Origin: Candidatus Francisella endociliophora
GTDB lineage: Bacteria; Pseudomonadota; Gammaproteobacteria; Francisellales; Francisellaceae
DNA: 64,000 nt
Reading direction: 5' to 3'
NCBI RefSeq assembly: GCF_000764555.1
Contig: NZ_CP009574.1
Location: 372,001-436,000, forward strand
The translations under genes and the position numbers were made by a program. This document shows, one piece after another, positions 28,616-37,294 of this stretch (position 1 is the first letter of the stretch; each line of letters starts with the position of its first letter). The notes below the pieces were generated by a model. That model was not told the DNA's origin, ran no database searches, and saw only the letters and a list, made by a program, of their open reading frames with translations.

Positions 28616-29500
28616 TTAGTCTCCAAACTCCGCAATTTTATCTTTACAAAGCTTCTCTGTTAGAAGCTGTAACTGTTTAACTCTCTCACCTAGCCAAGTT
28701 AGCTCTTCTTCAGTTATCTTATAATGTTTTGAATAGCGAGCCTCGATATATGCTTTCTTTAAAAGCTGAAATCTGCGACGCTCAACCTTACTAGTTTGTG
28801 GGAATATCTCTGCAATCTGCTCATCTAATTCAATTGCTAATGAGTTAAGTTTAACCAAATTATGAGTATTGGGTTTATAGTTTGTAAAAACTAAAAGTAA
28901 ACAAGCATAAAAACGCTCTGTAGCTTGGTGCAACTCAAATGCTGCTGTTTTAAGAAAACCTTTACTTGTCGCTACTCGATACATCTCATAAAACTCGCAA
29001 GCACTCTCAAACCATTGTTCGTAGTGCTTTTCAGCAATTTCTTTTGATTCAGATTTAGTTAGATTTCCAGCTAAAGCTAACTCTCTACGATCTGACTCAT
29101 ATAGCACTATTCCATCTCGTTTTATATCAGAGAAAAAATACTGCCCTTTTACAAGAGCTTCATTTACCTCTTTAAGAGAGTGGACAATTATATTTACTTC
29201 TGGACGAATTCTAACAGCCATACGAGATTCAACGTTATCCCAAATCTTATACTCTTCTACAAGCTCTTGACGGTCTAGTATAACCAAAATATCATAGTCA
29301 CTAATATAACCATGTGCAGGATCATTAACCCATTTACCTGTAGCAAAGCTACCGAATAGGATAATTTTGAGGATCTTACTGTTTTTTCTTTTACCATGCG
29401 AAAAGCCTGTCACCTGCTCAAACTCATCGCGTATAACCGCGACTATCTGAGATAGGTGATTTTGCTTAGATGCTGGTAAATTGCTTAAATCTGTTTTCAT
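28616..29500 (-). CDS. MNT-HEPN fusion protein, copy 1
   Basis: A 294-residue protein joining a minimal nucleotidyltransferase domain (GSFATG at 50-55 and SDYDILVI with Asp68/Asp70) to a C-terminal HEPN domain (about 155-290; LHQATERFYACLLLVF, then NTHNLVKL). MNT and HEPN proteins often form toxin-antitoxin pairs; here they are one chain. The RNase-type R-X4-6-H motif is not clear (only RYSKH near 265), so RNase activity is doubtful. It ends cassette 1 of the lipase array and is near-identical to 35794-36678 except around residues 168-197. Confidence 0.85.
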   Translation of the reverse strand: MKTDLSNLPASKQNHLSQIVAVIRDEFEQVTGFSHGKRKNSKILKIILFGSFATGKWVNDPAHGYISDYDILVILDRQELVEEYKIWDNVESRMAVRIRPEVNIIVHSLKEVNEALVKGQYFFSDIKRDGIVLYESDRRELALAGNLTKSESKEIAEKHYEQWFESACEFYEMYRVATSKGFLKTAAFELHQATERFYACLLLVFTNYKPNTHNLVKLNSLAIELDEQIAEIFPQTSKVERRRFQLLKKAYIEARYSKHYKITEEELTWLGERVKQLQLLTEKLCKDKIAEFGD

Positions 29501-29600
29501 AAACTATATAGTACCATAGCATTTATAAAATATAGGGTTGATTTAAGCTATCAAGCCCCAGTAATTTTCTTTATCCTGAGCTGTTACTACTTTTAGCAAA

Positions 29601-31538
29601 CTAACTTTTTGAATCTCCAATAGCGAATTTAGTTTGTTTATAGTTTGACATCTCGCTAAATACAATTTTATAATTTTTGCATGCTTTCCTAAATGCACTT
29701 ACGCTTTCATCTCTTGAAGTAGTAGAGTCATAAGCGGACCCTTTAATAGTTGATGCTGTGTTTAACAATAACCCTACAGGTTTTGCAAGAGTATCATAAT
29801 AAGCATCACTAAAATCTACATCAACCTTATCTACGATTAGGCTATTATCACCGTTATAGCCTTGGAATCTATAGTTAGACATCGAATGTGCTGCTACTCG
29901 TCCTTTTAGTCTAAAGAAGCCACCATCAACTTTAATTACAGTCTTACCACATACAGGCTCTGCAATATTTGCTACTATATCTTGTTGTCTTGCATAGTTT
30001 TTAATATTTAATGCTGTCTTATAGTTTTTATAGTTTACTTCTAGGCGCTCATGGAACTTACTTTTATCTTTATCTGCAACCAAAAATTCAGAGAATTCAT
30101 TTATATACTTAGCTATATCTTTTATCATTTTCTCAAAGAAAAGATTCTCTTGTAACAGCTCTTGAGCCTCATTATTACTCTTTGATGGCATTGGGATAGT
30201 AGAGATCGGATTAGTAGTATCACTGCTAACAGAGAGTATTCTAACTTCTCTTAATCTACCATTACTTGAAGATATTTCTTTGACCTTGATTACCGCTACT
30301 ACACCTCCATTTCTATAAACCAAAGCTTCAGCATTTTCAAATGATGAATTCTCTGCTCTTAGTTTATTTAGATCTTGCATAACCTCAGTATGTTCAGAGA
30401 AAAATACAACACCATCATTACCTGTAGGTAGTGCAGACCTACTTTGAAGAGCTTCTTTACAATAGCCTTTACCTGTAAAGTCAATACCATAAACACCAGC
30501 AGGAATGTCTTTAAGACTAAATGAGTCAACACTTTTATCAACTTTATATACAGATGAAAGCACATCCCCTTTAGTATAAGCATACCAAGCACCATAACTT
30601 TCTATAATAATTCCATCGACTACATTTTTGACACCAAAAGCTTGGAATGTAATAGCTCTTGAGAGATTGACAGCATTTCTCTGCATCACATCTGCAAAGT
30701 ACACCTCTTGAATCTGTGTAATAGAGCCACCCAAGCTATGACCACTAAAGCCTATATGCTTAATATCTGATTCCATAACATCAAGCCCTTGCACATCTCT
30801 ATTAAGCAGAAACTCTGCAAAAAAACCACCAGCAAGCATATGCTTAATCACATAGCCACCGGCTTTAAGTTTTGTAAGTGCCATAGTAGTATCTGCTAAA
30901 ATGTCTTTACCAGAGCCAACGATTCCAAATGTTGCTTTTTTAAGAAATCCATCCTCGTCATCTGCAGAAGTACCACGATTAATTATATATATACCTTGTG
31001 TTTTTCTATCTTTAAAATGAGCAATAGCTATACCAAAGTAGTTAATACTTTTAAAATTTAGATCATATTTGGCAGTAAAATCAATTCCTACACTTGACCT
31101 TATAAAATCATCACTTGAAATACTATCACTAGTAGCTACTAGCTTGTACTTCTCAAGTATAGGGTTATATAAATCACTAAGATATTCAAAGGCATCGGCA
31201 TCTTTCGATTTTACAAAATATTTATTTAAATTACCCCCATTTTCTTGTTTTATATTTGCTATAGCATCTTTTAGGTTTATATTGGTTTTGTTTATATTAA
31301 AGCTCTTAAATATAGCAGCCCATAGGCCTGGGTTATAAACTAAATCACAAAATATCGCTGCATCTTTATCTGGCAAATCTTCTAAAGGCTCTCCCGGAAG
31401 GATTTGTATACCTTCTTCTTTTAGTGTTTTTACAATATTTTTTGCATCCACTTTATTACGTCTATTTTGTGGTTTATATTTAATAAACTGATGTTTTTCA
31501 AAAAGTGGATTATTATCTTTAGTATATAGCTTATTCAT
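29601..31538 (-). CDS. Class-3-type lipase domain protein, putative effector
   Basis: A 645-residue alpha/beta hydrolase, homologous to the C-terminal part of the 1198-residue protein at 38425-42021 from its first residues on. Visible elements: DLPDKDAAIFCDLVY, the oxyanion-loop IINRGT, nucleophile elbow GHSLGG (Ser268), a GD motif (Asp325) and HSMSNYRFQGY (His551). The Asp-His distance is 226 residues against 28 in its paralogues, so about 200 residues are inserted. No signal peptide. AGGAG lies 9 bp before the ATG, overlapping the end of the preceding gene. Probably a phospholipase acting on membranes; export route unknown. Confidence 0.75.
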   Translation of the reverse strand: MNKLYTKDNNPLFEKHQFIKYKPQNRRNKVDAKNIVKTLKEEGIQILPGEPLEDLPDKDAAIFCDLVYNPGLWAAIFKSFNINKTNINLKDAIANIKQENGGNLNKYFVKSKDADAFEYLSDLYNPILEKYKLVATSDSISSDDFIRSSVGIDFTAKYDLNFKSINYFGIAIAHFKDRKTQGIYIINRGTSADDEDGFLKKATFGIVGSGKDILADTTMALTKLKAGGYVIKHMLAGGFFAEFLLNRDVQGLDVMESDIKHIGFSGHSLGGSITQIQEVYFADVMQRNAVNLSRAITFQAFGVKNVVDGIIIESYGAWYAYTKGDVLSSVYKVDKSVDSFSLKDIPAGVYGIDFTGKGYCKEALQSRSALPTGNDGVVFFSEHTEVMQDLNKLRAENSSFENAEALVYRNGGVVAVIKVKEISSSNGRLREVRILSVSSDTTNPISTIPMPSKSNNEAQELLQENLFFEKMIKDIAKYINEFSEFLVADKDKSKFHERLEVNYKNYKTALNIKNYARQQDIVANIAEPVCGKTVIKVDGGFFRLKGRVAAHSMSNYRFQGYNGDNSLIVDKVDVDFSDAYYDTLAKPVGLLLNTASTIKGSAYDSTTSRDESVSAFRKACKNYKIVFSEMSNYKQTKFAIGDSKS

Positions 31539-32435
31539 AGCTCTAGACTCCTAAGCTTGTTGCTCTTTATATAACCTTTGAATTTCTGGCCACATCTCTG
31601 ACTGTGATACCGGTACCAAATCATGATATGGCTCACCCGTATCAACTTTTGTAAAGTTTGCCAAGTCTAATGGTGACTGCCAGTTTTTAATATTTTCTTT
31701 TTCTATCCAACCATTCTCTTTATTAGCTTCTGGCATATATGACCAATCCTTAGTCGCAATTCCACCCCAATATGTACAATGTCCTTCCTTATCTTTTGGA
31801 TTACAAATTCTTATTCTTATACTAGTCTGATAAAACTTATATTGATCGAGGAACTTACCTAACTTATAGGTTTCCTCCATTAGTTTTAATATATTCTGCG
31901 GCGTTATATCAAACTTCACATTACCTCCAGCACCAACCTGTAAGCCTCGAGTACTATGCTCTATTGCTTCCATAAATGTTGGATACTTATTTAAGGTTGC
32001 CTTAGCTGCATCGAAGTCACTATTATTTATACCTCCAGCTACTGCAACCATTGAACCACAAGTATTATTTTTTGAAATTTTATCTAGATATGGGCATATA
32101 TATTTATCTTCCCACTCTTTTATTTTGTAGTGATTTACATCATAGGTAGAGAACTCAACTCGACCATAAGCATCTGTAGTTACTGAGAATTTATAATCTT
32201 TGTCATCAGCCGGATACATCTTAAACTCATAGCTTTGGTTACCAGTTGCATATCTGCCACTATCTGCTACTACGACAAACTTCTTATCATAAGCACTCTC
32301 TAGTTGTGCAGCAGCTTTTTCACCTACTTCATTGATACTACTTTGACTCGGTCCAAATATGCCCATCGCTCTACCTACGGTAAAGCTCGCAATTAATATA
32401 AATATTACCGATAGCGTTATAATCATAGTTTTCAT
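31537..32435 (-). repeat. Tandem direct repeat, unit B
   Basis: About 899 bp closely matching 32497-33395 at an offset of exactly 960 bp. It covers a 294-residue gene and the following ribosome-binding segment of the lipase gene. Confidence 0.85.
31551..32435 (-). CDS. Membrane-anchored periplasmic protein, tandem copy B (putative immunity)
   Basis: No known family. The 294-residue product has an N-terminal hydrophobic segment (about 4-24) that serves as a membrane anchor or signal, and a periplasmic domain with paired cysteines (near 114, 126, 211 and 218). The stretch LESAYDKKFVVV, then DYKFSVTTDAYGRVEF, recalls the layout of the small lipoproteins at 36796 and 37896, so distant relation is possible. 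It is a near-copy of the next gene. Its place directly before a lipase gene fits an immunity protein for a periplasmically active lipase; this is inference. AGGA upstream. Confidence 0.7.
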   Translation of the reverse strand: MKTMIITLSVIFILIASFTVGRAMGIFGPSQSSINEVGEKAAAQLESAYDKKFVVVADSGRYATGNQSYEFKMYPADDKDYKFSVTTDAYGRVEFSTYDVNHYKIKEWEDKYICPYLDKISKNNTCGSMVAVAGGINNSDFDAAKATLNKYPTFMEAIEHSTRGLQVGAGGNVKFDITPQNILKLMEETYKLGKFLDQYKFYQTSIRIRICNPKDKEGHCTYWGGIATKDWSYMPEANKENGWIEKENIKNWQSPLDLANFTKVDTGEPYHDLVPVSQSEMWPEIQRLYKEQQA

Positions 32436-32496
32436 CTGTTATCCTATTTTTCTTTATCGTAGTTTATTAACAAGGCTATGCTTTGTTATAAATTTA

Positions 32497-33395
32497 ATAG
32501 CTCTAGACTCCTAAGCTTGTTGTTCTTTATATAATCTTTGAATTTCTGGCCACATCATTGATTCTGATAATTTTACTCTTTTAGGAACTTCGCCAGGTTT
32601 AGTATCTACAACTTTTGTAAAATCGGCCAAATCTAAAGGTGACTGCCAATTTTTTATATTTTCTTTCTTTATCCAGCGCTTCTCAGGATTTGGCATATAT
32701 GACCAGTCTTTAATACCAATTCCACCCCAATATGTACAATGCCCTTCTTTATCTTTTGGATTACAAATTCTTATTCTTATACTAGTCTGATAAAACTTAT
32801 ATTGATCGAGGAACTTACCTAACTTATAGGTTTCCTCCATTAGTTTTAATATATTTTGCGGAGTTATATCAAACTTCACATTACCTCCAGCGCCAACTTG
32901 TAAGCCTCGAGTACTATGCTCGATTGCTTGCATAAATGTTGGATACTTATCTAAGGTTGCCTTAGCTGCATCAAAGTCACTATTATTTACACCTAAAGCT
33001 ACGGCAACCATTGAACCACAAGTATTATTTTTTGTGATTTTATCCATATATGGGCATATATATTTATCTTTCCATTCTTTTATTTTGTAGTGATTTTCAT
33101 CATAGCTAGAGAACTCAACTCGACCATAAACATCTGTAGTTACTGCTATTTTATAGTCTTTGTCATCAGCTGGATACATCTCAAACTCATAGCTTCGGTT
33201 ACCAGTTGCATATCTACCACTATCTGCTACTACGACAAACTTCTTATCATAAGCACTCTCTAGTTGTGCAGCAGCTTTTTCACCTACTTCATTGATACTA
33301 CTTTGACTCGGTCCAAATATGCCCATCGCTCTACCTACGGTAAAGCTCGCAATTAATATAAATATCACCGATAGCGTTATAATCATAGTTTTCAT
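32497..33395 (-). repeat. Tandem direct repeat, unit A
   Basis: Partner of 31537-32435. Its downstream edge keeps the AGGAG and spacing of the lipase gene start, with ATT where the lipase ATG stands in the other unit. It shows that the repeat arose with the lipase gene directly behind it. Confidence 0.85.
32511..33395 (-). CDS. Membrane-anchored periplasmic protein, tandem copy A (putative immunity)
   Basis: The 294-residue paralogue of 31551-32435, with the same N-terminal anchor and cysteines. Differences cluster in residues about 84-125 and in the last 60 residues (KVVDTKPGEVPKRVKLSE against KVDTGEPYHDLVPVSQSE), the C-terminal variation that would be expected if the two copies answer to different toxins. 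The ATG shares one base with the stop of the N-module gene (TAATG), indicating translational coupling to it. Confidence 0.7.
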   Translation of the reverse strand: MKTMIITLSVIFILIASFTVGRAMGIFGPSQSSINEVGEKAAAQLESAYDKKFVVVADSGRYATGNRSYEFEMYPADDKDYKIAVTTDVYGRVEFSSYDENHYKIKEWKDKYICPYMDKITKNNTCGSMVAVALGVNNSDFDAAKATLDKYPTFMQAIEHSTRGLQVGAGGNVKFDITPQNILKLMEETYKLGKFLDQYKFYQTSIRIRICNPKDKEGHCTYWGGIGIKDWSYMPNPEKRWIKKENIKNWQSPLDLADFTKVVDTKPGEVPKRVKLSESMMWPEIQRLYKEQQA

Positions 33396-35722
33396 TAGTC
33401 TAACTCATTTACATAATCATATAGGCCGTTTACCTGTCTATTGTTCTCATCTGCAAATATACCTTTTTCATCATGCCAAAGGGCATCTACACTATCTTCT
33501 GGCTCAACTTCATCATATTCTGTTAGTGGTTGATAGTGCTGTAATGCGATTAGATAACTTTTTCTAGAAGTAAAAGTTGATACTAGTTTGAGTCCCATTG
33601 CTATTCTAGCATTTGCTAGATTCTCATCTGAATCTATCAGCTTCTGGTCATTATCATTTAGGTTATTTAGCAAGTATAGTAGCTTACCTACCGATTCAGG
33701 TACTAGTGCTAGTATTAGCTCATCATCTGCTTTTTCTAACTCATCTATCACAGCTTGTATACTTACTGTCTTACCATCTTTTTGTAAGCTTTCTAGGTAC
33801 TTCTTAATCTCTTCATCATTTGGCACAGCATAAGTATCTACTAATGCTTGATAGTTACCTCTTCTGCCTAACATTTGTTTTACTGTTTTAGCTATGATTG
33901 TTTCATCTAACTCAAACTCTTGTCTTGCCTCTTGATAATAATAAAACTTCTCCAATGAGTAACGCTCACCCACTGTAGCATCAAATATCAAAGCATCTCC
34001 CTCTGGATAGTCTTGATCTTTGTTATGTGTAGAGAGTAGATATTTACTATCTGCATAGATCAACCACTTATCATCTTTATAATCTAGCTGATATGGTTTT
34101 GTTAGTTGTTTTGATTCTAAATCCTTGATTTTTAACCTACCTAGATTTAGTTTTTCTATTTTCTTATTATTCTTAGTATTAGCTGCCCTACTCCAATGCA
34201 ATATCCCATCAACTATTTGATTATCTTTAGCTGTAGGGTACTGATCGTGATTTTCACCTTCTAAGACATATTTATTATCTTTGACTGCTACTTTAACTTT
34301 TTGCGATAATAATATCTGACTATCTACATATTCTTCTGTAGCTACCAACTCAAATACTCCATACTCTTCATCTACTTGATGTTGATATGATTTATGTGTT
34401 ATTGCTTTTTCATTATCATAATCAATATCTGCTATTAGATCAGGCTTATATGGTAACCTAGCATAAGTCTCTGCTAGCTGCTTAAAATTGTACCTACCTG
34501 CTAACATCAAGCCCATATATAGCATACTTGACTGTGTAGTCTTACCGATATCTAACCATCTGTTGATATTTGTCTCAGATAAGTTTTGTAAATGCTCTAT
34601 GCCATTATTTACTGCTTGTTGGTTGGCAAACTGATAGCCTCCTTTAAAACCTAATCCTTTAACCTTAGATTCTAAATCTCCATCTATAGCACCCCAGTTA
34701 ATCAGGTATGTATCTCCATCAAGATGTTTATCTTTATCAAAATCTATATCTGCAATACTCATACTATCTAGTACAGACTGGTCTAGCATACAGATACCAG
34801 ATCTTACAAAGCTTATATGGATATATTCTTTATTAGCTAATAATGTTTGCTCAAGGTCAGCTGTAGTGTCAAATCTATTTGCTACTTGACGTTTAGCAAA
34901 GTTATTCCTATATATAGAATTTGTCTTTGACTTATTCAAATATTTAGCTTGTGAATTAAATATATCTCTAACTAAGTTTGTCGGTACAAAATATAGCTTA
35001 GCTTGCTTAGGGCTATATATCACATCACCAATATAGTAAATATCATCTGCATTATCATCAGGATGTTTATATTCTGCTTGTTTAACTTGATACTCCTGGA
35101 GTCTAAATGATGATTTAGTCATATCACCATCTATAACCATCTTAGAGCCAATATTGTACTTAATACTACCTGCATTAATATTTTTAAATGGTGCTTTTTC
35201 TGTTTGATTTTTTGCAGTTACTCGAAAACCAGCACTTTTTACATTTAGCTTTTCTGTGCTTATCGTGGCTTTGTTTGATTTAAGATTGATATTCTTTGTA
35301 GCTGTGATTGTATGCTTGCCTGAGCTAGTCTCTGTCAGTATATTATCACTTATGGTTGTACTATCAGCCATGATCGTTTCAACTCTACTCTTTGCTTGTA
35401 TAGTTGTCGTTTCTTGCTTAGTTTCGCTCTTAAAATCTTTTGCATGAAATGTTTCTTTAGCTGATTTAGATTGCTGATAAATCTTAGTATCATCTTCGTA
35501 AGTGTTATAGATATTTCCTTTGCTTATCTCTTCTACCTTAGATGAAGATATTAGCTTCTTCTTTTTACCTTCTGCTAACTCCTCTTGAACTATACTATCA
35601 TCGCTAACTATATTCTTTTGGACTTTACCACTTTTATATTCTGATACGCTACTTTGGCTCTTCGCTCCAGATTTATCTTTATCAGCCCAATCATCTGGAC
35701 GAGTGTTAAATACTTTGGCCAT
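33395..35722 (-). CDS. Beta-rich N-terminal module protein without lipase domain
   Basis: The 775-residue product matches residues 1 to about 778 of the 1198-residue protein: almost identical to about residue 650, less so after. Residues about 60-200 are short alternating beta strands with Thr/Ser/Lys (KHTITATKNINLKSN, KATISTEKLNVKSAG) like the needle of phage gp5 or VgrG; the middle is globular and not recognised. No signal peptide, no PAAR motif. The start is set at MAKVF (35722) to match the paralogue; the frame is open 25 codons upstream. Role inferred: carrier or trafficking part for the separate lipase. Confidence 0.72.
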   Translation of the reverse strand: MAKVFNTRPDDWADKDKSGAKSQSSVSEYKSGKVQKNIVSDDSIVQEELAEGKKKKLISSSKVEEISKGNIYNTYEDDTKIYQQSKSAKETFHAKDFKSETKQETTTIQAKSRVETIMADSTTISDNILTETSSGKHTITATKNINLKSNKATISTEKLNVKSAGFRVTAKNQTEKAPFKNINAGSIKYNIGSKMVIDGDMTKSSFRLQEYQVKQAEYKHPDDNADDIYYIGDVIYSPKQAKLYFVPTNLVRDIFNSQAKYLNKSKTNSIYRNNFAKRQVANRFDTTADLEQTLLANKEYIHISFVRSGICMLDQSVLDSMSIADIDFDKDKHLDGDTYLINWGAIDGDLESKVKGLGFKGGYQFANQQAVNNGIEHLQNLSETNINRWLDIGKTTQSSMLYMGLMLAGRYNFKQLAETYARLPYKPDLIADIDYDNEKAITHKSYQHQVDEEYGVFELVATEEYVDSQILLSQKVKVAVKDNKYVLEGENHDQYPTAKDNQIVDGILHWSRAANTKNNKKIEKLNLGRLKIKDLESKQLTKPYQLDYKDDKWLIYADSKYLLSTHNKDQDYPEGDALIFDATVGERYSLEKFYYYQEARQEFELDETIIAKTVKQMLGRRGNYQALVDTYAVPNDEEIKKYLESLQKDGKTVSIQAVIDELEKADDELILALVPESVGKLLYLLNNLNDNDQKLIDSDENLANARIAMGLKLVSTFTSRKSYLIALQHYQPLTEYDEVEPEDSVDALWHDEKGIFADENNRQVNGLYDYVNELD

Positions 35723-35793
35723 AGAAAGAAATGTATAAACCTTTATAAAATAATTATATAGATAAATATCTTTAAGTTTATACTTGTTAAACA

Positions 35794-36678
35794 TCATTTA
35801 TCAAACTCACTAATCTTATCTTTACAAAGCTTTTCTGTCAGAAGCTGTAATTGTTTAACTCTCTCACCCAGCCAAGTTAGTTCTTCTTCAGTTATCTTGT
35901 AATGTTTTGAATAGCGAGCCTCTATATATGCTTTCTTTAAAAGTTGAAATCTGCGACGCTCAACCTTACTAGTTTGTGGAAATATCTCAGCAGTCTGCTC
36001 ATCTAATTCAATTGCTAATGAGTTGAGTTTAACCAAATTATGAGTGTTTGGTTTATAGTTTGTAAAAACTAAAAGTAAACAAGCATAAAAATGCTCCGAA
36101 GCTTGATGTAGAAAAAAAGCTGCTTTTTTCGGATAGTTTCTTTCAATTGCTACTTGAAAGAATTCGACAAATTCACTAGCACTCTCAAACCATTGTTCGT
36201 AGTCTTTTTCAGCGATTTCTTTTGATTCAGATTTGCTTAGATTACCAGCTAATGCTAATTCTCTACGATCTGACTCATATAGCACTATTCCATCTCGTTT
36301 TATATCAGAAAAGAAATATTGCCCTTTTACAAGAGCTTCATTTACCTCTTTAAGAGAGTGGACAATTATATTTACTTCTGGGCGAATCCTAGCAGCCATA
36401 CGAGATTCAACATTATCCCAAATCCTGTACTCTTCTACTAGCTCTTGGCGATCTAATATAACCAAGATATCATAGTCACTTATATAACCATGTGCAGGAT
36501 CATTGACCCATTTACCTGTAGCAAAACTACCGAATAGGATAATCTTTAAAATCTTACTGTTTTTTCTTTTACCATGAGAAAAGCCTGTCACTTGCTCAAA
36601 CTCATCGCGTATAACAGCGACTATCTGAGATAGATGATTTTGCTTAGATGCTGGTAAGTTGCTTAAATCTGTTTTCAT
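35794..36678 (-). CDS. MNT-HEPN fusion protein, copy 2
   Basis: The 294-residue paralogue of 28616-29500, with the same nucleotidyltransferase motifs (GSFATG, SDYDILVI) and HEPN fold. The two differ at only four positions before residue 160 and at few after 200, but at most positions between 168 and 189 (EFVEFFQVAIERNYPKK here). It closes cassette 2, as copy 1 closes cassette 1. It might act on a lipid, nucleotide or protein partner; as a fused protein it need not be a classic toxin-antitoxin pair. Confidence 0.85.
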   Translation of the reverse strand: MKTDLSNLPASKQNHLSQIVAVIRDEFEQVTGFSHGKRKNSKILKIILFGSFATGKWVNDPAHGYISDYDILVILDRQELVEEYRIWDNVESRMAARIRPEVNIIVHSLKEVNEALVKGQYFFSDIKRDGIVLYESDRRELALAGNLSKSESKEIAEKDYEQWFESASEFVEFFQVAIERNYPKKAAFFLHQASEHFYACLLLVFTNYKPNTHNLVKLNSLAIELDEQTAEIFPQTSKVERRRFQLLKKAYIEARYSKHYKITEEELTWLGERVKQLQLLTEKLCKDKISEFDK

Positions 36679-36708
36679 AAGTTAATGATACCATTTAAAC
36701 ATCTATAA

Positions 36709-36785
36709 TTAATATCTTGTATAAACATTATCATAGTCTCGAGTTTGCCCTCTCGCATCACAATATTTATTGACCTTAACTTCAA
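36709..36785 (-). pseudogene. Decayed C-terminal tail of a third lipoprotein copy
   Basis: Read on the minus strand, this stretch encodes KYCDARGQTRDYDNVYTRY then a stop, clearly related to the last residues of the lipoproteins at 37896 (EYCDEKGQTESYDNFWTQ) and 36796 (EFCNKIGQKEDYDNAWTQ). No start codon or remaining body is present. It lies just after the intact lipoprotein gene. Confidence 0.7.
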
Positions 36786-36795
36786 ACCTAAATGT

Positions 36796-37293
36796 TTATT
36801 GCGTCCAAGCATTATCATAGTCTTCTTTTTGACCTATCTTATTACAAAATTCTATAGCTTTATTTAAATCATTATTTTTTCTATCATTTTTATGGTATTT
36901 CCAATATTTACCAAAAGAACTACAATAAATAGTTTTTAATCGTTTCTTTTTGAAATAATCTATAGATGCTTTTAGACTATCAATATCTTCTATTTGAAAA
37001 TTCATTATAATAATTGGATTATCTACTGCCTGCACTTTGAAGTAATAAGTACCATACTCTTTACCTTTACAGTAAATAAAAGTACAATCAGTAGCTCCAT
37101 TTATATGATTTTCATATTTATAATCAAAATTTAATAATTTAAATTTTTGATTATATTCTTTTTCTAGTAACTGTAATACTTCTTGTTTAACTTTTACTTG
37201 GTCATCACTACTACTTTTAGCTGATAACTTTGTCGCACAACTAGTTAAAAAAAATATTAAACAAGATGCTAGGATTAATTTTAAGTACTTCAC
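36796..37293 (-). CDS. Small lipoprotein, putative immunity protein (copy 2)
   Basis: A 165-residue lipoprotein: signal peptide with lipobox FLTSC (Cys19). The mature domain contains LLEKEYNQKFKLLNFDYKYE, YYFKVQAVDNPIIIMNF and TIYCSSFGKYWKYHKND, all shared with the 175-residue lipoprotein at 37896-38423, plus several cysteines that could form disulfides. It directly follows the orphan lipase fragment. By analogy with T6SS lipase immunity proteins, which are often periplasmic lipoproteins, I infer a protective role; nothing in the sequence proves it. Confidence 0.72.
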   Translation of the reverse strand: MKYLKLILASCLIFFLTSCATKLSAKSSSDDQVKVKQEVLQLLEKEYNQKFKLLNFDYKYENHINGATDCTFIYCKGKEYGTYYFKVQAVDNPIIIMNFQIEDIDSLKASIDYFKKKRLKTIYCSSFGKYWKYHKNDRKNNDLNKAIEFCNKIGQKEDYDNAWTQ

Positions 37294-37294
37294 T

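Noticed and set aside
28616-29500. Calling the MNT-HEPN protein an RNase toxin
   Set aside because: The R-X4-6-H motif expected for RNase HEPN proteins is not visible; only RYSKH with three residues between occurs.
35723-35797. Longer start for the N-module gene (25 extra codons)
   Set aside because: The paralogue starts at MAKVF, and the extra residues have no counterpart there.
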